A DNA stretch of 64,000 nt from Acetobacter okinawensis (GTDB lineage Bacteria; Pseudomonadota; Alphaproteobacteria; Acetobacterales; Acetobacteraceae). The stretch covers positions 1-64,000 of the forward strand of contig NZ_JOPJ01000014.1 of assembly GCF_002153655.1 (NCBI RefSeq), in the 5' to 3' direction. Under the pieces are notes generated by a model, which had not been told where the DNA came from, did not search any database, and saw nothing but the letters and a program-made list of their open reading frames with translations. How positions within the stretch are numbered: the stretch's first letter is position 1; each line of letters begins with the position of its first letter. Positions 1 through 9,781 of this stretch are shown here, piece after piece. The translations under genes were made by a program, and so were the position numbers.

Positions 1-383
<383 letters not shown>

Positions 384-459
384 TACGGTGCAGACTAGCC
401 CAGAAGGTGGCAGGGATAAAACGGGGTATGCTGGCATAGCGCGGCAAAAATGCGCGCAC

Positions 460-1272
460 TCATGCAGAAAACTGCTCTTCGGCAATACGTTCGGAGAGTG
501 TCTGCCCCGGATCAAACAGCAAGGTTACGGTCAGGTTGCGGTCTTCGCGCACCTGTACGGAGGTAACGTCGCGCACTTCTACCGAATCGGCCACGGCGGC
601 TACGGGTCGTTTTTCCGATTCCATAACCGTAAAGCCGACATGCGCGGTTGAGGGCAGCAGGGCACCCCGCCAGCGGCGCGGACGAAAAGCGCATATGGGG
701 GTCAGTGGCAGCAGATTGCCCGAGAGTGGCACAATCGGCCCGTGGGCTGAAAGATTGTACGCGGTGGAGCCTGCCGGGGTTGCCAGTAGCGCGCCATCGC
801 AGATCAGCTCGGGTACGCGGACCAGCCCATCCACATCAATGCGCAGCTTGGCCGCCTGACGGGTCTGGCGGAACAGATACACGTCATTGAGTGCAAGGGC
901 CTCGTGCGTTTCGTTGTCACGGGTGGTGGCGGTCATGCGCAGTGGGTGCAATGTGGCGGCCTGCGCATGGAAAAGCCGTTCTGGCAGGTCTTCCTCGTTC
1001 ATCGGGTTCATCAAAAACCCGACGGAGCCGCAGTTCATGCCATAAACCGGGGCGGTCAGCTGTGTTTCCAGCACCACGCGCAGGGTTTCGAGCATAAAGC
1101 CGTCCCCGCCCAGACAGACAATAATTTCCGCATCCCCCGGATGGCAGTTGCCATAATGCGCAACCAGCCGGTCCAGCTCGGCCCGCGCCTCATGCGTGGG
1201 GGCGGCCATGAAGGCGAGCCTGCGCGGTGTCTGGGCAAAAAGGGGCTGCGTGGAGGGGGGTGCGGCACTCAT
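460..1272 (-). CDS. nadK: NAD kinase
   Basis: This cytoplasmic enzyme phosphorylates NAD to NADP using ATP or polyphosphate. The 270-residue protein carries the family hallmarks: GGDG at residues 55-58 (phosphate-donor site), an Asn-Asp pair at 129-130, and the Gly/Thr-rich [16 protein letters not shown] segment at about 165-179. It is compact, as is usual for alphaproteobacterial NadK. It lies 36 bases downstream of a glycosyltransferase on the same strand, so the two may be co-transcribed. The start shown gives a normal N-terminus for the family. Confidence 0.93.
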   Translation of the reverse strand: MSAAPPSTQPLFAQTPRRLAFMAAPTHEARAELDRLVAHYGNCHPGDAEIIVCLGGDGFMLETLRVVLETQLTAPVYGMNCGSVGFLMNPMNEEDLPERLFHAQAATLHPLRMTATTRDNETHEALALNDVYLFRQTRQAAKLRIDVDGLVRVPELICDGALLATPAGSTAYNLSAHGPIVPLSGNLLPLTPICAFRPRRWRGALLPSTAHVGFTVMESEKRPVAAVADSVEVRDVTSVQVREDRNLTVTLLFDPGQTLSERIAEEQFSA

Positions 1273-1308
1273 GCTCTGCCCTGTGGGTGGGGGAAGGGAG
1301 GAAGTGTC

Positions 1309-2538
1309 TTACCCCGCAAGGTCGTGGTCCTGAAAGGGGGCAGGCGCATTTTTGGTGAGGAGAAAGTCCGGGGCAAGCTGTGTGCCCAGCACCTCGTCAT
1401 ACACAGCCAGTGTGGCATGTTGCATGGCCTGTGTCGTGTATTGTGCCAGTACGGCCTGCCGGGCGGCCTCGCCCATGCTGGCAAGGGTTGCGGCTGGGGC
1501 GTTCAGCACCGCGAACATGGCATCCGCCAGTTCTTCCACATGATTGGGGGGGACGGACAGGCCCGTTACGCCGTGCTCCACTGTCTCGACCGCAGCACCG
1601 TGGTGCGAGACAATAACAGGGCGGCACATGGCCTGAGCCTCCACCACAACACGGCCAAAGGGCTCGGGGCGCAGGGAGGGAACAAGCACCATGGTGGCCA
1701 GCGCCATGGCGGCGGGCATGTCCTCGCAATGTCCGGCAAAGCGGATTCTGTCGTCCAGTCCAAGGCTGCTGGCCAGTTGCGTCAATGCGCCCACGTAGCG
1801 CCCGTCTTCCCTGTCGGACCCGGCAAAGACGCAGTGCCATGGCTGCTCTGGCAGGCCCGCCTCCAGTTGGGCCAGAGCCTGTAGAACAAGGGACTGACCC
1901 TTCCATGCGCTCAGTCTGCCGGGCATGAGAATAATGGCCGAGCCTGCGGGAATGTTCCATTGTTCGGCAAGGTGGTGCATGCGCTGGCCGCTGACCGCAT
2001 GGGGGCTGAACTGCTCTATATCCGCCCCGCGTGGAATAACCCGCAGCCGCTCGGGCGGGACATGGTACTCCTGCCTGAGCATCCGCCCGATATGAGCGCT
2101 TATGGCAATGACCCTGTCTCCGCTGGCCAGTACGGAGTTGTAGAGTTTTTTACCCGGTATGGTGTTGGCATGCACCCCATGCCATGTGGTGACAAACGGT
2201 GTGTGGGTGCGCCGGCATGCCAGTCTGGCCGTCCATGCGGGAATACGCGAGCGGGCATGCACCAGAGCAACATTGTGCTCGCCCAGCAGGCGCGCCAGCA
2301 TGCGGGCATTGCGCAGGACGTGTGCTGGGTTACGACTGCCACAGTCGGGGAGGGTGATATGCTCCGCCCCAAGACTCCGCAGTAACGGCACAAGGCGTCC
2401 ACCGCTGCTGGCGACCAGCGCCCTGCCTCCGGCCTGTGTAATGGCCTGTGCCATTTCCAGCGTGCCACGCTCCACACCGCCCTGCTGTAAAGCGGGCAGA
2501 ATTTGCAGAATAACAGGAGGATTTAAAAAACTGGCCAT
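1309..2538 (-). CDS. Glycosyltransferase family 4 (GT-B)
   Basis: A 409-residue retaining sugar transferase that probably acts on lipopolysaccharide or another envelope glycan at the cytoplasmic membrane. The N-terminal acceptor domain has the Gly-rich GGVERGTLE segment (residues 20-28) typical of group 1 transferases. The C-terminal donor domain has the E-x7-E motif EPFGRVVVE at 292-300. The frame is open far upstream, but the ATG at 2538 is chosen because AAGAGGAG lies just before it and the protein begins directly with the first Rossmann strand. It precedes nadK on the same strand and diverges from the TPR gene and GT9 gene, which suggests a small envelope-sugar neighbourhood. The sugar and acceptor cannot be told from sequence. 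Confidence 0.85.
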   Translation of the reverse strand: MASFLNPPVILQILPALQQGGVERGTLEMAQAITQAGGRALVASSGGRLVPLLRSLGAEHITLPDCGSRNPAHVLRNARMLARLLGEHNVALVHARSRIPAWTARLACRRTHTPFVTTWHGVHANTIPGKKLYNSVLASGDRVIAISAHIGRMLRQEYHVPPERLRVIPRGADIEQFSPHAVSGQRMHHLAEQWNIPAGSAIILMPGRLSAWKGQSLVLQALAQLEAGLPEQPWHCVFAGSDREDGRYVGALTQLASSLGLDDRIRFAGHCEDMPAAMALATMVLVPSLRPEPFGRVVVEAQAMCRPVIVSHHGAAVETVEHGVTGLSVPPNHVEELADAMFAVLNAPAATLASMGEAARQAVLAQYTTQAMQHATLAVYDEVLGTQLAPDFLLTKNAPAPFQDHDLAG

Positions 2539-2637
2539 GCTGCTCCTCTTACCATGCAACAACGCAAAAGTGCCATATTCTGAACACGCTAGGTCCGCGC
2601 TTGACCAATACGGACCAGAGTTTGCTATGGATGATGT

Positions 2638-3465
2638 ATGAAAGCAGCTTTTTCCACGCGTCGGTCCCTGCCTTGCATGCTGGCTGGCGCTGTTGTTCTG
2701 GCGGGAACATCTTCCATGGAAGGTGTTGCGCAGGCCCGCACGCAACAGGCGTCGGGGGAGGGAAAGCAGGTCTGGTCCGTGACCACCTGCATGGCCATGA
2801 TCGGGGATGACCCGTACGGCGCGCGTGATTACGCATTGGACTGGCAGCACCATGGCGGCGGGCGCGATGCCCGGCACTGCCACGCACTGGCCCTGCTGGA
2901 GGCGGGGGATGAGGACACAGCCGCGCGGGAGCTGGATGATCTGGCCCACCAGACGGCCCAAAAGGGGGACAACATGCCCCCGGCCCTGCGCGCCATCGTG
3001 GAGGAGGAGGCCGCAGAGGCCTGGCTTGCTGCCGGGGTGCCCGCCAAGGCACAGGCCAGTGCGGATTTTGGTCTTTCGGTCCAGCCGGGCAATCAGGGGT
3101 TGCAGGTTGCGCGGGCGCGCAGCCTGCTGGCCCAGAACCGGGCGGACCTTGCCGAGCAGGAGCTGACAACCCTTGTGACCCGCCAGCCCGGCACGGCGCT
3201 GGAGGCCTACATCATGCTGGCCGAGGCCGAGCGTAAAATGGGGCGGCTGGAACAGGCCATGCAGCATGTCACCCACGCGCTTGGTGTTGCCCCCGACAAT
3301 GCCGCCGCCCTGCTGGAGCGCGGTATTATCCGCGAACGCAAGGGGGATGCGGCAGGGGCGCGGCAGGACTGGCAGAAAGTGCTCGACCTGTCCCCCGACA
3401 GCCACGAGGCGGACATGGCCCGGCAGGACCTTGCCGTCATGGCGGCGGACCCCGATTCCCCATGA
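2638..3465 (+). CDS. Exported tetratricopeptide-repeat protein
   Basis: A 275-residue protein with an N-terminal signal sequence (charged MKAAFSTRR then a hydrophobic Leu/Ala stretch, cleavage probably near AQA at about 33). The remainder is helical TPR-like repeats, clearest in the C-terminal half with the recurring spacing of Ala, Leu, Gly and Pro around residues 170-265. It probably serves as a periplasmic scaffold. Its stop overlaps the start of the GT9 gene in an ATGA, so the two are translationally coupled. No specific function can be assigned. Confidence 0.75.
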   Translation: MKAAFSTRRSLPCMLAGAVVLAGTSSMEGVAQARTQQASGEGKQVWSVTTCMAMIGDDPYGARDYALDWQHHGGGRDARHCHALALLEAGDEDTAARELDDLAHQTAQKGDNMPPALRAIVEEEAAEAWLAAGVPAKAQASADFGLSVQPGNQGLQVARARSLLAQNRADLAEQELTTLVTRQPGTALEAYIMLAEAERKMGRLEQAMQHVTHALGVAPDNAAALLERGIIRERKGDAAGARQDWQKVLDLSPDSHEADMARQDLAVMAADPDSP

Positions 3466-4388
3466 CCCGCGGACAAGGGGAGGAACCACAGCGCATTCTG
3501 GTAATCCGGCTGAGTGCGCTGGGGGATTTTGTGCAGAGCTTTGGCCCGTTTGCAGCCATAAGGCGCGCGCACCCCAACGCCCGGATTACCCTGCTGACAA
3601 CCCGCCCCTTTGTGGAGCTGGCCCGCCTTGCCCCGTGGTTTGACCATGTGGAGGTGGACCACCGCCCCCGCTGGACCGACCTTGCTGGCGTGCTGGCCCT
3701 GCGCTGCCAGTTGCGGGGGTATGACCGGGTTTACGATTTGCAGACATCGGGGCGCACGGCACGGTATTTCTGGCTGGCGGGCAGGCCCGTCTGGTCGGGT
3801 CATGTGGCGGGGGCGGCCTTCCCCCATGCCAACCCGTGGCGCAACATCATGCACACAAGGCCCCGCCAGCGCGACCAGTTGCGCATGGCCGGAGTTGCCC
3901 CGGTGGACCGGCCAGACCTGTCTTGGCTTGTGGAGGGTGGGCCACACCTGCCTGCGCCCTATGCACTCCTTGTACCCGGCGCGGCCCCGCACCGCCCGCA
4001 AAAACGCTGGCCTGTAGAGCATTATGGCCAGTTGGCGGCCCTGCTGGCGGAGCGCGGTATTACGCCTGTTATTGTGGGGAGTGCCGCAGAGCAGCCGCTG
4101 GCTGCGGCAATTATGCAGCACTGCCCGCAGGCCCGCGACCTGACAGGCCAGACCAGCCTGCCAGAGCTGGCAGGGCTGGCCGCACGCGCATGGGGCGCTG
4201 TGGGGAATGATACTGGCCCCATGCATCTGGCGGCGGAGGTTGGTTGCCGCTGCCTTGTGCTGTTCTCACGCGCCAGCACACCCGCACGCACAGCACCTTT
4301 GGGCTACAGGCCGGGGCAGGTGGAGGTGCTGTGGGCGCGTGATCTTGCATTCCTTTCGCTCCAGAGGGTTGCAGCCGCGCTCTGGTAG
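3462..4388 (+). CDS. Glycosyltransferase family 9 (heptosyltransferase-like)
   Basis: A 308-residue GT-B enzyme of the ADP-heptose:LPS heptosyltransferase family, expected to act on the LPS core or a related glycan on the cytoplasmic face. Visible features are the N-terminal ILVIRLSALGDF strand-loop (about residues 12-23), a PGAAPHRPQKRWP segment near 172-184, and GNDTGPMHLAAE at 248-259, which matches the sugar-nucleotide-binding region of the family. It is translationally coupled to the upstream TPR gene. Whether it transfers heptose is not determined; acetic acid bacteria have divergent LPS cores. Confidence 0.87.
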   Translation: MTRGQGEEPQRILVIRLSALGDFVQSFGPFAAIRRAHPNARITLLTTRPFVELARLAPWFDHVEVDHRPRWTDLAGVLALRCQLRGYDRVYDLQTSGRTARYFWLAGRPVWSGHVAGAAFPHANPWRNIMHTRPRQRDQLRMAGVAPVDRPDLSWLVEGGPHLPAPYALLVPGAAPHRPQKRWPVEHYGQLAALLAERGITPVIVGSAAEQPLAAAIMQHCPQARDLTGQTSLPELAGLAARAWGAVGNDTGPMHLAAEVGCRCLVLFSRASTPARTAPLGYRPGQVEVLWARDLAFLSLQRVAAALW

Positions 4389-4442
4389 CGCCATTAAACA
4401 TCCTTCGTTTTTATTTTCTGCACCCTTCTGGAGCTTGCACCC

Positions 4443-6374
4443 ATGCCCGCTATCACCCTGCCTGACGGTTCTGTTCGTAGTTTTGACGGGCCAGTCACGG
4501 GCACTACGGTGGCGGAATCCATCGGTGCAGGGCTTGCCAAAGCCGCACTCGCCATGGAGGTGGATGGGCAGCTGAGCGACATCCGCCAGTCCATCAAGGC
4601 TGATGCCAAGGTCCGCTTTATTACTAAAAAAGACCCGGAATCGCTCGAACTGATCCGCCACGATGCGGCTCATGTGCTGGCCGAGGCCGTGCAGGAACTG
4701 TTCCCCGGCACGCAGGTCACCATTGGCCCGTCCATTGAACACGGGTTCTATTACGATTTTTTCCGTGCCGAGCCTTTTACACCCGAAGACTTTGCCGCGA
4801 TCGAAGCCAAGATGAAGGAGATCGTGGCAAGGGCGGAGCCGTTTGAGCGCGAAGTCTGGCCACGGGATGCCGCTATTGCGTTTTTTGAGGAGCGTGGCGA
4901 GTCGTTCAAGGCCGAACTGATCCGTGACCTGCCCGAGAGCGAAGATATTTCCATCTACCGTCAGGGCCAGTGGCTGGACCTGTGCCGTGGCCCGCACCTG
5001 CGCACCACAAAGGATGTGGGCACGGCGTTCAAACTCATGAAGGTGGCCGGGGCTTACTGGCGGGGTGACCACCGCAACCCCATGCTGACCCGCGTGTACG
5101 GCACCGCCTGGCGTGACCAGAAGGAACTGGACGCATACCTGCTCCAGCTTGAGGAAGCCGAAAAGCGCGACCACCGTCGCATCGGGCGGGAAATGGGGCT
5201 GTTCCATTTTCAGGAAGAAGCCGTCGGGCAGGTGTTCTGGCACGCCAAGGGCTGGCGTGTGTACTCCGTATTGCAGGATTACATGCGCCGCGCACAGACC
5301 CGCCACGGGTATCAGGAGGTCCGCACCCCCCAACTGGTCGACCGTGGCCTGTGGGAGGCATCGGGCCACTGGGACAAGTACCGCCACCACATGTTTGTGG
5401 CCACGGTGGAGGATGAGGACAAGACCCTTGCCCTCAAACCCATGAACTGCCCGTGCCATGTGCAGATCTTCCGCCACGGCCTGCGCTCCTACCGTGAGCT
5501 GCCGCTGCGTATGGCGGAATTTGGTGCCTGCCACCGTTACGAGCCATCGGGCGCTCTGCACGGGCTGATGCGTGTGCGCGGCTTTACGCAGGATGATGCG
5601 CATATCTTCTGCACCGAAGACCAGATTGCGGCCGAGACCGTGCAGTTCGTGCAGATGTTGCATGAAGTGTATCAGGACCTCGGGTTCGAGCATGTGCGCG
5701 TCAAGTTTGCCGACCGCCCCGAGCAGCGCGCCGGGAGCGAGGCCGTGTGGGACAAGGCCGAGGCAGCCCTGAAGGAAGCCTGCTCCGTGGCGGGGGTTGA
5801 GTACGAGTACAATCCGGGTGAGGGCGCGTTTTACGGCCCCAAGCTTGAATTTGTGCTGCGTGACGCCATCGGGCGGGACTGGCAGTGTGGTACCTTGCAG
5901 GTGGACCTTGTGCTGCCCGAACGGCTGGATGCCAGCTACGTGGGCGAGGACTCGGCCAAACACCGTCCGGTTATGCTGCACCGTGCCATTCTGGGCTCGT
6001 TCGAGCGGTTCCTTGGTATTCTTATCGAGCAGCACGCCGGGCGCTTCCCGCTGTGGCTGGCGCCTGTGCAGGTGGTTGTGGCCTCCATTGTCAGTGATGC
6101 AGCACCCTATGCGCAGGAGGTGGCCGCAGCCCTGCGCAACGCCGGTCTGGTGGCCGAGGCCGATACACGGAACGACAAGATCAACGCCAAGGTGCGCGAG
6201 CACAGTGTGGGCCGCGTGCCGGTTATTCTGGTTGTCGGGCGGCGCGAGGCGGAGGAAGGCACAGTGGCCATGCGCCGCCTTGGTTCGCAGGCGCAGGAGG
6301 TACTCCCCCTTGCGCAGGCCATTGCAACACTGGGACTGGAGGCAACACCCCCCGATTTACGCAAAAAAGCGTGA
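4443..6374 (+). CDS. thrS: Threonine--tRNA ligase
   Basis: Class II aminoacyl-tRNA synthetase that charges tRNA-Thr and edits mischarged Ser-tRNA-Thr. It is 643 residues, the usual full length. The order is an N-terminal TGS domain (about 1-60), an editing domain with HxxxH at residues 73-77, and a catalytic core with the zinc-ligand Cys336 in the MNCPCH motif. The C-terminal anticodon-binding domain begins near 540. The following gene is infC, the classical bacterial arrangement, here separated by about 155 bases that contain a possible terminator/attenuator hairpin. Confidence 0.98.
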   Translation: MPAITLPDGSVRSFDGPVTGTTVAESIGAGLAKAALAMEVDGQLSDIRQSIKADAKVRFITKKDPESLELIRHDAAHVLAEAVQELFPGTQVTIGPSIEHGFYYDFFRAEPFTPEDFAAIEAKMKEIVARAEPFEREVWPRDAAIAFFEERGESFKAELIRDLPESEDISIYRQGQWLDLCRGPHLRTTKDVGTAFKLMKVAGAYWRGDHRNPMLTRVYGTAWRDQKELDAYLLQLEEAEKRDHRRIGREMGLFHFQEEAVGQVFWHAKGWRVYSVLQDYMRRAQTRHGYQEVRTPQLVDRGLWEASGHWDKYRHHMFVATVEDEDKTLALKPMNCPCHVQIFRHGLRSYRELPLRMAEFGACHRYEPSGALHGLMRVRGFTQDDAHIFCTEDQIAAETVQFVQMLHEVYQDLGFEHVRVKFADRPEQRAGSEAVWDKAEAALKEACSVAGVEYEYNPGEGAFYGPKLEFVLRDAIGRDWQCGTLQVDLVLPERLDASYVGEDSAKHRPVMLHRAILGSFERFLGILIEQHAGRFPLWLAPVQVVVASIVSDAAPYAQEVAAALRNAGLVAEADTRNDKINAKVREHSVGRVPVILVVGRREAEEGTVAMRRLGSQAQEVLPLAQAIATLGLEATPPDLRKKA

Positions 6375-6472
6375 AGCAGGCCGGGTTTTTGTGGCAATGC
6401 TGCAATGCCCCTGATTTATTGCATGGACCGCTTGATAAAGAGCGGAGAATTGCGCACATACTACACGCAGGC

Positions 6473-6508
6473 GGGCGCACCGGATGACGGTGCCCCTGTT
6501 TGTTTTTG
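6473..6508 (+). terminator. Possible terminator/attenuator between thrS and infC
   Basis: GGGCGCACC and GGTGCCCC can pair with one bulged base around a short loop, followed by TGTTTGTTTTTG. It could end thrS transcripts or attenuate readthrough into infC. The stem is short and bulged. Confidence 0.4.
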
Positions 6509-6519
6509 AAATGAATTAC

Positions 6520-6533
6520 AGGAGCCGACCATA
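6520..6533 (+). promoter_or_regulatory. infC ribosome binding site and probable ATA start codon
   Basis: AGGAG at 6520-6524 sits six bases before ATA at 6531-6533. From this ATA the frame reads through an N-terminal extension of the kind conserved in alphaproteobacterial IF-3 (Arg, Pro, Tyr then Lys-Glu-Gly-Pro-Arg) without a stop. The GTG at 6579 has no comparable Shine-Dalgarno and would delete that conserved region. Confidence 0.75.
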
Positions 6534-7067
6534 GTCAGATCCCCTTACCCCGCGGCGCCCAGCAAAGAAGGGCCGCGTGTGAATGAAGAAATTCGTGTGC
6601 CGCAGGTTCGCCTGATTGATGAAACAGGCGAAATGGCGGGCGTTATGTCCGTGCGTGATGCGCTGGCCCGTGCCTATGGCGTCGGGCTTGATCTGCTGGA
6701 AATCAGCCCGAATGCTGAGCCGCCGGTTGTAAAGATTCTGGACTACGGCAAGTTCAAATACGAGCAGCAGAAAAAGCGCAACGAAGCCAAAAAGAAGCAG
6801 AAAGTCATTGAGATCAAGGAAGTCAAGGTTCGTCCGAATATCGACGAAAATGACTATCAGGTCAAAATGCGTGCTGTAAAAAGCTTTATTGGCGACGGCG
6901 ACAAGGTCAAGGTCACACTGCGGTTTCGTGGGCGCGAAATGGCGCATCAGGAACTGGGGATCAAGGTTCTGGAGCGGATTCGGACCGAAATTGACGAGTT
7001 GGCCAAGGTGGAGCAGATGCCCCGTCTGGAAAACCGTCAGATGATTATGGTGCTTGCACCACGCTAA
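6531..7067 (+). CDS. infC: Translation initiation factor IF-3
   Basis: IF-3 binds the 30S subunit, prevents 50S joining and proofreads the start codon and initiator tRNA. With the ATA start the protein is 178 residues: a short basic N-terminal tail, an N-domain starting at [14 protein letters not shown], a lysine-rich linker ([16 protein letters not shown]), and a C-domain with [12 protein letters not shown]. Bacterial infC genes commonly use rare start codons (AUU in Escherichia coli) so that IF-3 represses its own translation. The ATA here fits that scheme. The usual downstream partners rpmI-rplT are absent; a strong terminator follows directly. Confidence 0.95.
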   Translation: MVRSPYPAAPSKEGPRVNEEIRVPQVRLIDETGEMAGVMSVRDALARAYGVGLDLLEISPNAEPPVVKILDYGKFKYEQQKKRNEAKKKQKVIEIKEVKVRPNIDENDYQVKMRAVKSFIGDGDKVKVTLRFRGREMAHQELGIKVLERIRTEIDELAKVEQMPRLENRQMIMVLAPR

Positions 7068-7092
7068 GCGTCATTCCAATTGGACTGGCTAT

Positions 7093-7130
7093 AAAAAACC
7101 GCCCGGGGGTCTCCCTCGGGCGGTTTTTTT
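7093..7130 (+). terminator. Rho-independent terminator of infC
   Basis: AACCGCCCG pairs with CGGGCGGTT around an 11-base loop and is followed by a run of T. An A-run precedes it, so it could also work on the opposite strand. Confidence 0.92.
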
Positions 7131-7170
7131 GTGCCGTATCTGCCGGGTTGGGGTTTAGGGCAGCAAGCGT

Positions 7171-7902
7171 TCAGGGGCCTAAAAGAACCGTGGCGCGCAG
7201 GTCTGCCCGCACGGTCTGTTCTTCTGCCGTGCTGGAGGGGCTGTAACTGGCGGAATCAGCCACACCTGCGGCCGCACGGAGCATAACGGGCATAGGGTGA
7301 GGGTAGCCTTGGTCAGAAACACTGACCTGCATAAACCGCGCCACATGCAGCCCGAGCGAGGCTGCCAGTGTGTCGGCCTGTTTTTTAAGTTCCTCTACGG
7401 CTTTTTTCTCTGCTTCGAGGAACAGGGCCTGCCGCTTTTCATCCGAGAGGGACCATTCCAGACCTTCCAGAATAAAGCCCTGTGCCTGTAACTGGCCGGC
7501 TAGCGGCAGCAGGTTGGTGCCGTTTGTGGCCGAGAATGTCAGGGTCTGGCTGGCGGTCCAGTATGGGCGGGCTTTTTCTGGCCGGGTCTCGTACACCGAG
7601 TACTGGAGCACTGCGGCTTTGATATCCGTATTTTTGGCGGCCTCATCCGTGGCTTTTTTAACCATGGCGTTGACGCCGGTCTGGGCGGAGGCTGCGCTGC
7701 GGTTCTGGCTTTCGGCGCGGAAATGCGCGCTCAGCTTGTCTGGTGTGGCCTGTGTTGTGCCTGTTGCGTGGATTTCCAGCCGGGTAAAGGGTTCCGTGCT
7801 GCTCTGGGCATGGGCAAGGGGGGCAAAGGTCAGGCCGAGCACGCCCGAGGTCAGGGCCAGCGCCAGCCGGGCTGTGGAGTAAACACGGGTTGGGTGTGTC
7901 AA
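7171..7902 (-). CDS. SIMPL-domain (DUF541) periplasmic protein
   Basis: A 243-residue secreted protein. A TTG at 7902 is chosen as the start because GAAGGAG lies eight bases before it and the reading then begins directly with a signal peptide ending in AHA (about residue 33). The mature part matches the SIMPL/DUF541 family: an opening strand with the THATGT-like turn, a long helix with VKKATDEAAKN, and a late helix rich in Glu, Lys and Ala before LGLHVARFMQVSV. Family members lie in the periplasm or outer membrane and some have been linked to oxidative stress; no enzyme activity is known. The upstream secreted gene overlaps its start by four bases. Confidence 0.8.
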   Translation of the reverse strand: MTHPTRVYSTARLALALTSGVLGLTFAPLAHAQSSTEPFTRLEIHATGTTQATPDKLSAHFRAESQNRSAASAQTGVNAMVKKATDEAAKNTDIKAAVLQYSVYETRPEKARPYWTASQTLTFSATNGTNLLPLAGQLQAQGFILEGLEWSLSDEKRQALFLEAEKKAVEELKKQADTLAASLGLHVARFMQVSVSDQGYPHPMPVMLRAAAGVADSASYSPSSTAEEQTVRADLRATVLLGP

Positions 7903-8243
7903 GACGGTGCTCCTTCGGCATTCATTAAGGCGCGGCGCAGGCGGACCAGCCCCAGGCGGACATGCCCTGTTTCGCACAGGTTCATGCCTTCTTTTTTCAG
8001 GCTGGTGATGGCGGCGGAAGGGGAGGTGTCCGGGTATGTCTCAACCAGATGGGCCAGCTCAAGACAGAACGAGAGACTGTCGGATGTGACAATCACAGGG
8101 GTGGAGAGCCTGTCGGATGGAAAAAAATGCCAGCCAAAGGGCAGGCCGGTAGGCACATGCAGGTTACTGGCAAGGGTAACGGACCCTCCCGTAACAACGC
8201 AGGCCATAGCTAGGGCCAGAACCAAAGGTAAGCGGAGCTTCAT
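7899..8243 (-). CDS. Small secreted hypothetical protein
   Basis: A 114-residue protein from an ATG at 8243 (a second in-frame ATG at 8261 would add six residues; neither has a clear Shine-Dalgarno). Residues 1-26 look like a signal peptide (Lys-Leu-Arg then a Leu/Ala/Val core). The mature part has two Cys residues that could form a periplasmic disulfide and a short basic C-terminal helix (LGLVRLRRALMNAE). Its end overlaps the SIMPL gene start by four bases, so the two are translationally coupled and may act together. I recognise no family. Confidence 0.65.
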   Translation of the reverse strand: MKLRLPLVLALAMACVVTGGSVTLASNLHVPTGLPFGWHFFPSDRLSTPVIVTSDSLSFCLELAHLVETYPDTSPSAAITSLKKEGMNLCETGHVRLGLVRLRRALMNAEGAPS

Positions 8244-8350
8244 GGGATCACTAAGAAACATAAATCAATGTTATTTCAACTAAACTCTCTCTCGAAAACG
8301 ATCTATTGACGTTAATAGTTTCTGGTCATGATTGAAGAATGACGTAATTT

Positions 8351-9781
8351 TTAGATTTGGCCGGGCAGATCATACGTGGCTGGCACGTCAATGGTCACCG
8401 CAAGGCCGGGGTTGTTGTGGCTCAGCAGCAGGGTTCCGCCGTGCAGTTCCACAATGGCCTGCACCAGTGCCAGCCCAAGGCCCGAACCCGGTGTGTGGCG
8501 TGCCCGCTCGGCGCGAAAAAAGCGTTCGGGGGCGCGGGCAAGATCGGCCTCGTTCATGCCAATGCCGCAGTCCACGACCGTAATGCGTAGAGTACCTGCC
8601 TGCTCCCGGTCGGAGGGAATACTCCATGCACTCAGGCTGATGGCGCCGTGTGGAGGGGAGAACTTTATGGCGTTGTCCAGTATATTGGCCAATGCCTGCT
8701 GGAACATGGCCTGATCGCCCCAGAATGGCAGGTGGGCGGGCAGGTCGGTCCGCAGTTCAAGCCCATGCTCCTCGGCCACGGCTTCGTACAGCTCCGCCAT
8801 GTCGCGCAGGGTGGTGGCCAGATCGAATATGGCAAAGGCCGAGCGGCGGGTGCCTGCCTCAATCTGGGCAATGCGCAGCAGCGCCTCGCAAATGCCGGTG
8901 ACGTTGTCCAGATTGATCACAGCCTGATCAATGGCTGCGCGCAGGGCCTGCTCGTTTGTGGCGGAGCAGGCTGCATCCTCCAGCTCCGCACGGGCGCGGG
9001 CAATGGGGGTGCGCAGGTCGTGCGCAATGGAGTTGGAAACCTGTTTGACCCCGTCCATCAGCCGGGTAATGCGGTCGAGCATCTGGTTGATGGTCAGGGC
9101 CACGTCATCCAGCTCATCCCCCATGCCCGATACGGGAATGCGGCGTGACATATCGCCTTGGGTAATGGCCAGCGTGGTGCGGTTGATGGAATGGATGATC
9201 TGGCGGAACAGCGTACGCACGACCCAGCCGCCCCCAACTGCGAGCAGCCCGACCATAAGGCAGGTCCAGAGCATGGCGTCGGTGAGCATACGCTGGATCT
9301 GGGTACGTTCGCTTATGTCGCGGCCGATCAGCAGGTGGTAATTGCCCTGTAGGCTCCATACCCGGACCTGAGCAAGGTTGAGTTGGCCATCACGCAGGAC
9401 AGGCAGTGTCTGCCAGCTCAGGTTGGGGTCCAGCCGTGCGGGCCAGTGGGCCAGATTGCCAGCCAGCAGTTTATTGTCTGGTCCGCTCAGCAGGTAAATG
9501 GCGTTATCGTCTATATCCTGCGCCAGACGGTTGCTGATCAGGTTTTCCAGCCCCAGAACGCCCTCATGCGTCCATTCGGTGAGCATGGCGTGGGCGTCCA
9601 GAGCAATGGAGTGGCGGACGCGCTGGTCCAGCAGTCCAATGGTGCCCCACCATACAAAAGACAGGAACATGACTGCGGAGATGATAAAAAGGGCGCTGTA
9701 AACAACGCCAAAGCGCAGGCTGACCGATTGTATGCGGACCTTGCTGAAATTGGCCTGCATAAATCGCTGGAGAGCCCTCAT
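8351..9781 (-). CDS. Two-component sensor histidine kinase
   Basis: An inner-membrane kinase of 476 residues. It has TM1 at about 22-45, a periplasmic sensor of about 120 residues, TM2 at about 168-190, a HAMP linker, and an H-box with phosphoacceptor His254 in SIAHDLRTP. An N-box (NILDNAIKFS) and Gly-rich ATP-lid motifs (DCGIGM, GSGLGLALV) follow. Its start overlaps the stop of the response regulator by four bases, so the pair is an operon and cognate. The periplasmic domain has no recognisable ligand family. The stimulus is unknown. Confidence 0.93.
   Translation of the reverse strand: MRALQRFMQANFSKVRIQSVSLRFGVVYSALFIISAVMFLSFVWWGTIGLLDQRVRHSIALDAHAMLTEWTHEGVLGLENLISNRLAQDIDDNAIYLLSGPDNKLLAGNLAHWPARLDPNLSWQTLPVLRDGQLNLAQVRVWSLQGNYHLLIGRDISERTQIQRMLTDAMLWTCLMVGLLAVGGGWVVRTLFRQIIHSINRTTLAITQGDMSRRIPVSGMGDELDDVALTINQMLDRITRLMDGVKQVSNSIAHDLRTPIARARAELEDAACSATNEQALRAAIDQAVINLDNVTGICEALLRIAQIEAGTRRSAFAIFDLATTLRDMAELYEAVAEEHGLELRTDLPAHLPFWGDQAMFQQALANILDNAIKFSPPHGAISLSAWSIPSDREQAGTLRITVVDCGIGMNEADLARAPERFFRAERARHTPGSGLGLALVQAIVELHGGTLLLSHNNPGLAVTIDVPATYDLPGQI

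Noticed and set aside
2539-3489. N-terminal extension of the GT4 frame back to 3489
   Set aside because: This part is antisense to the TPR gene and lacks domain content. The ATG at 2538 has a strong ribosome binding site and begins with the expected first strand.
4266-6203. A 645-codon open frame antisense to thrS
   Set aside because: It lies opposite the well-conserved thrS and shows no domain pattern.
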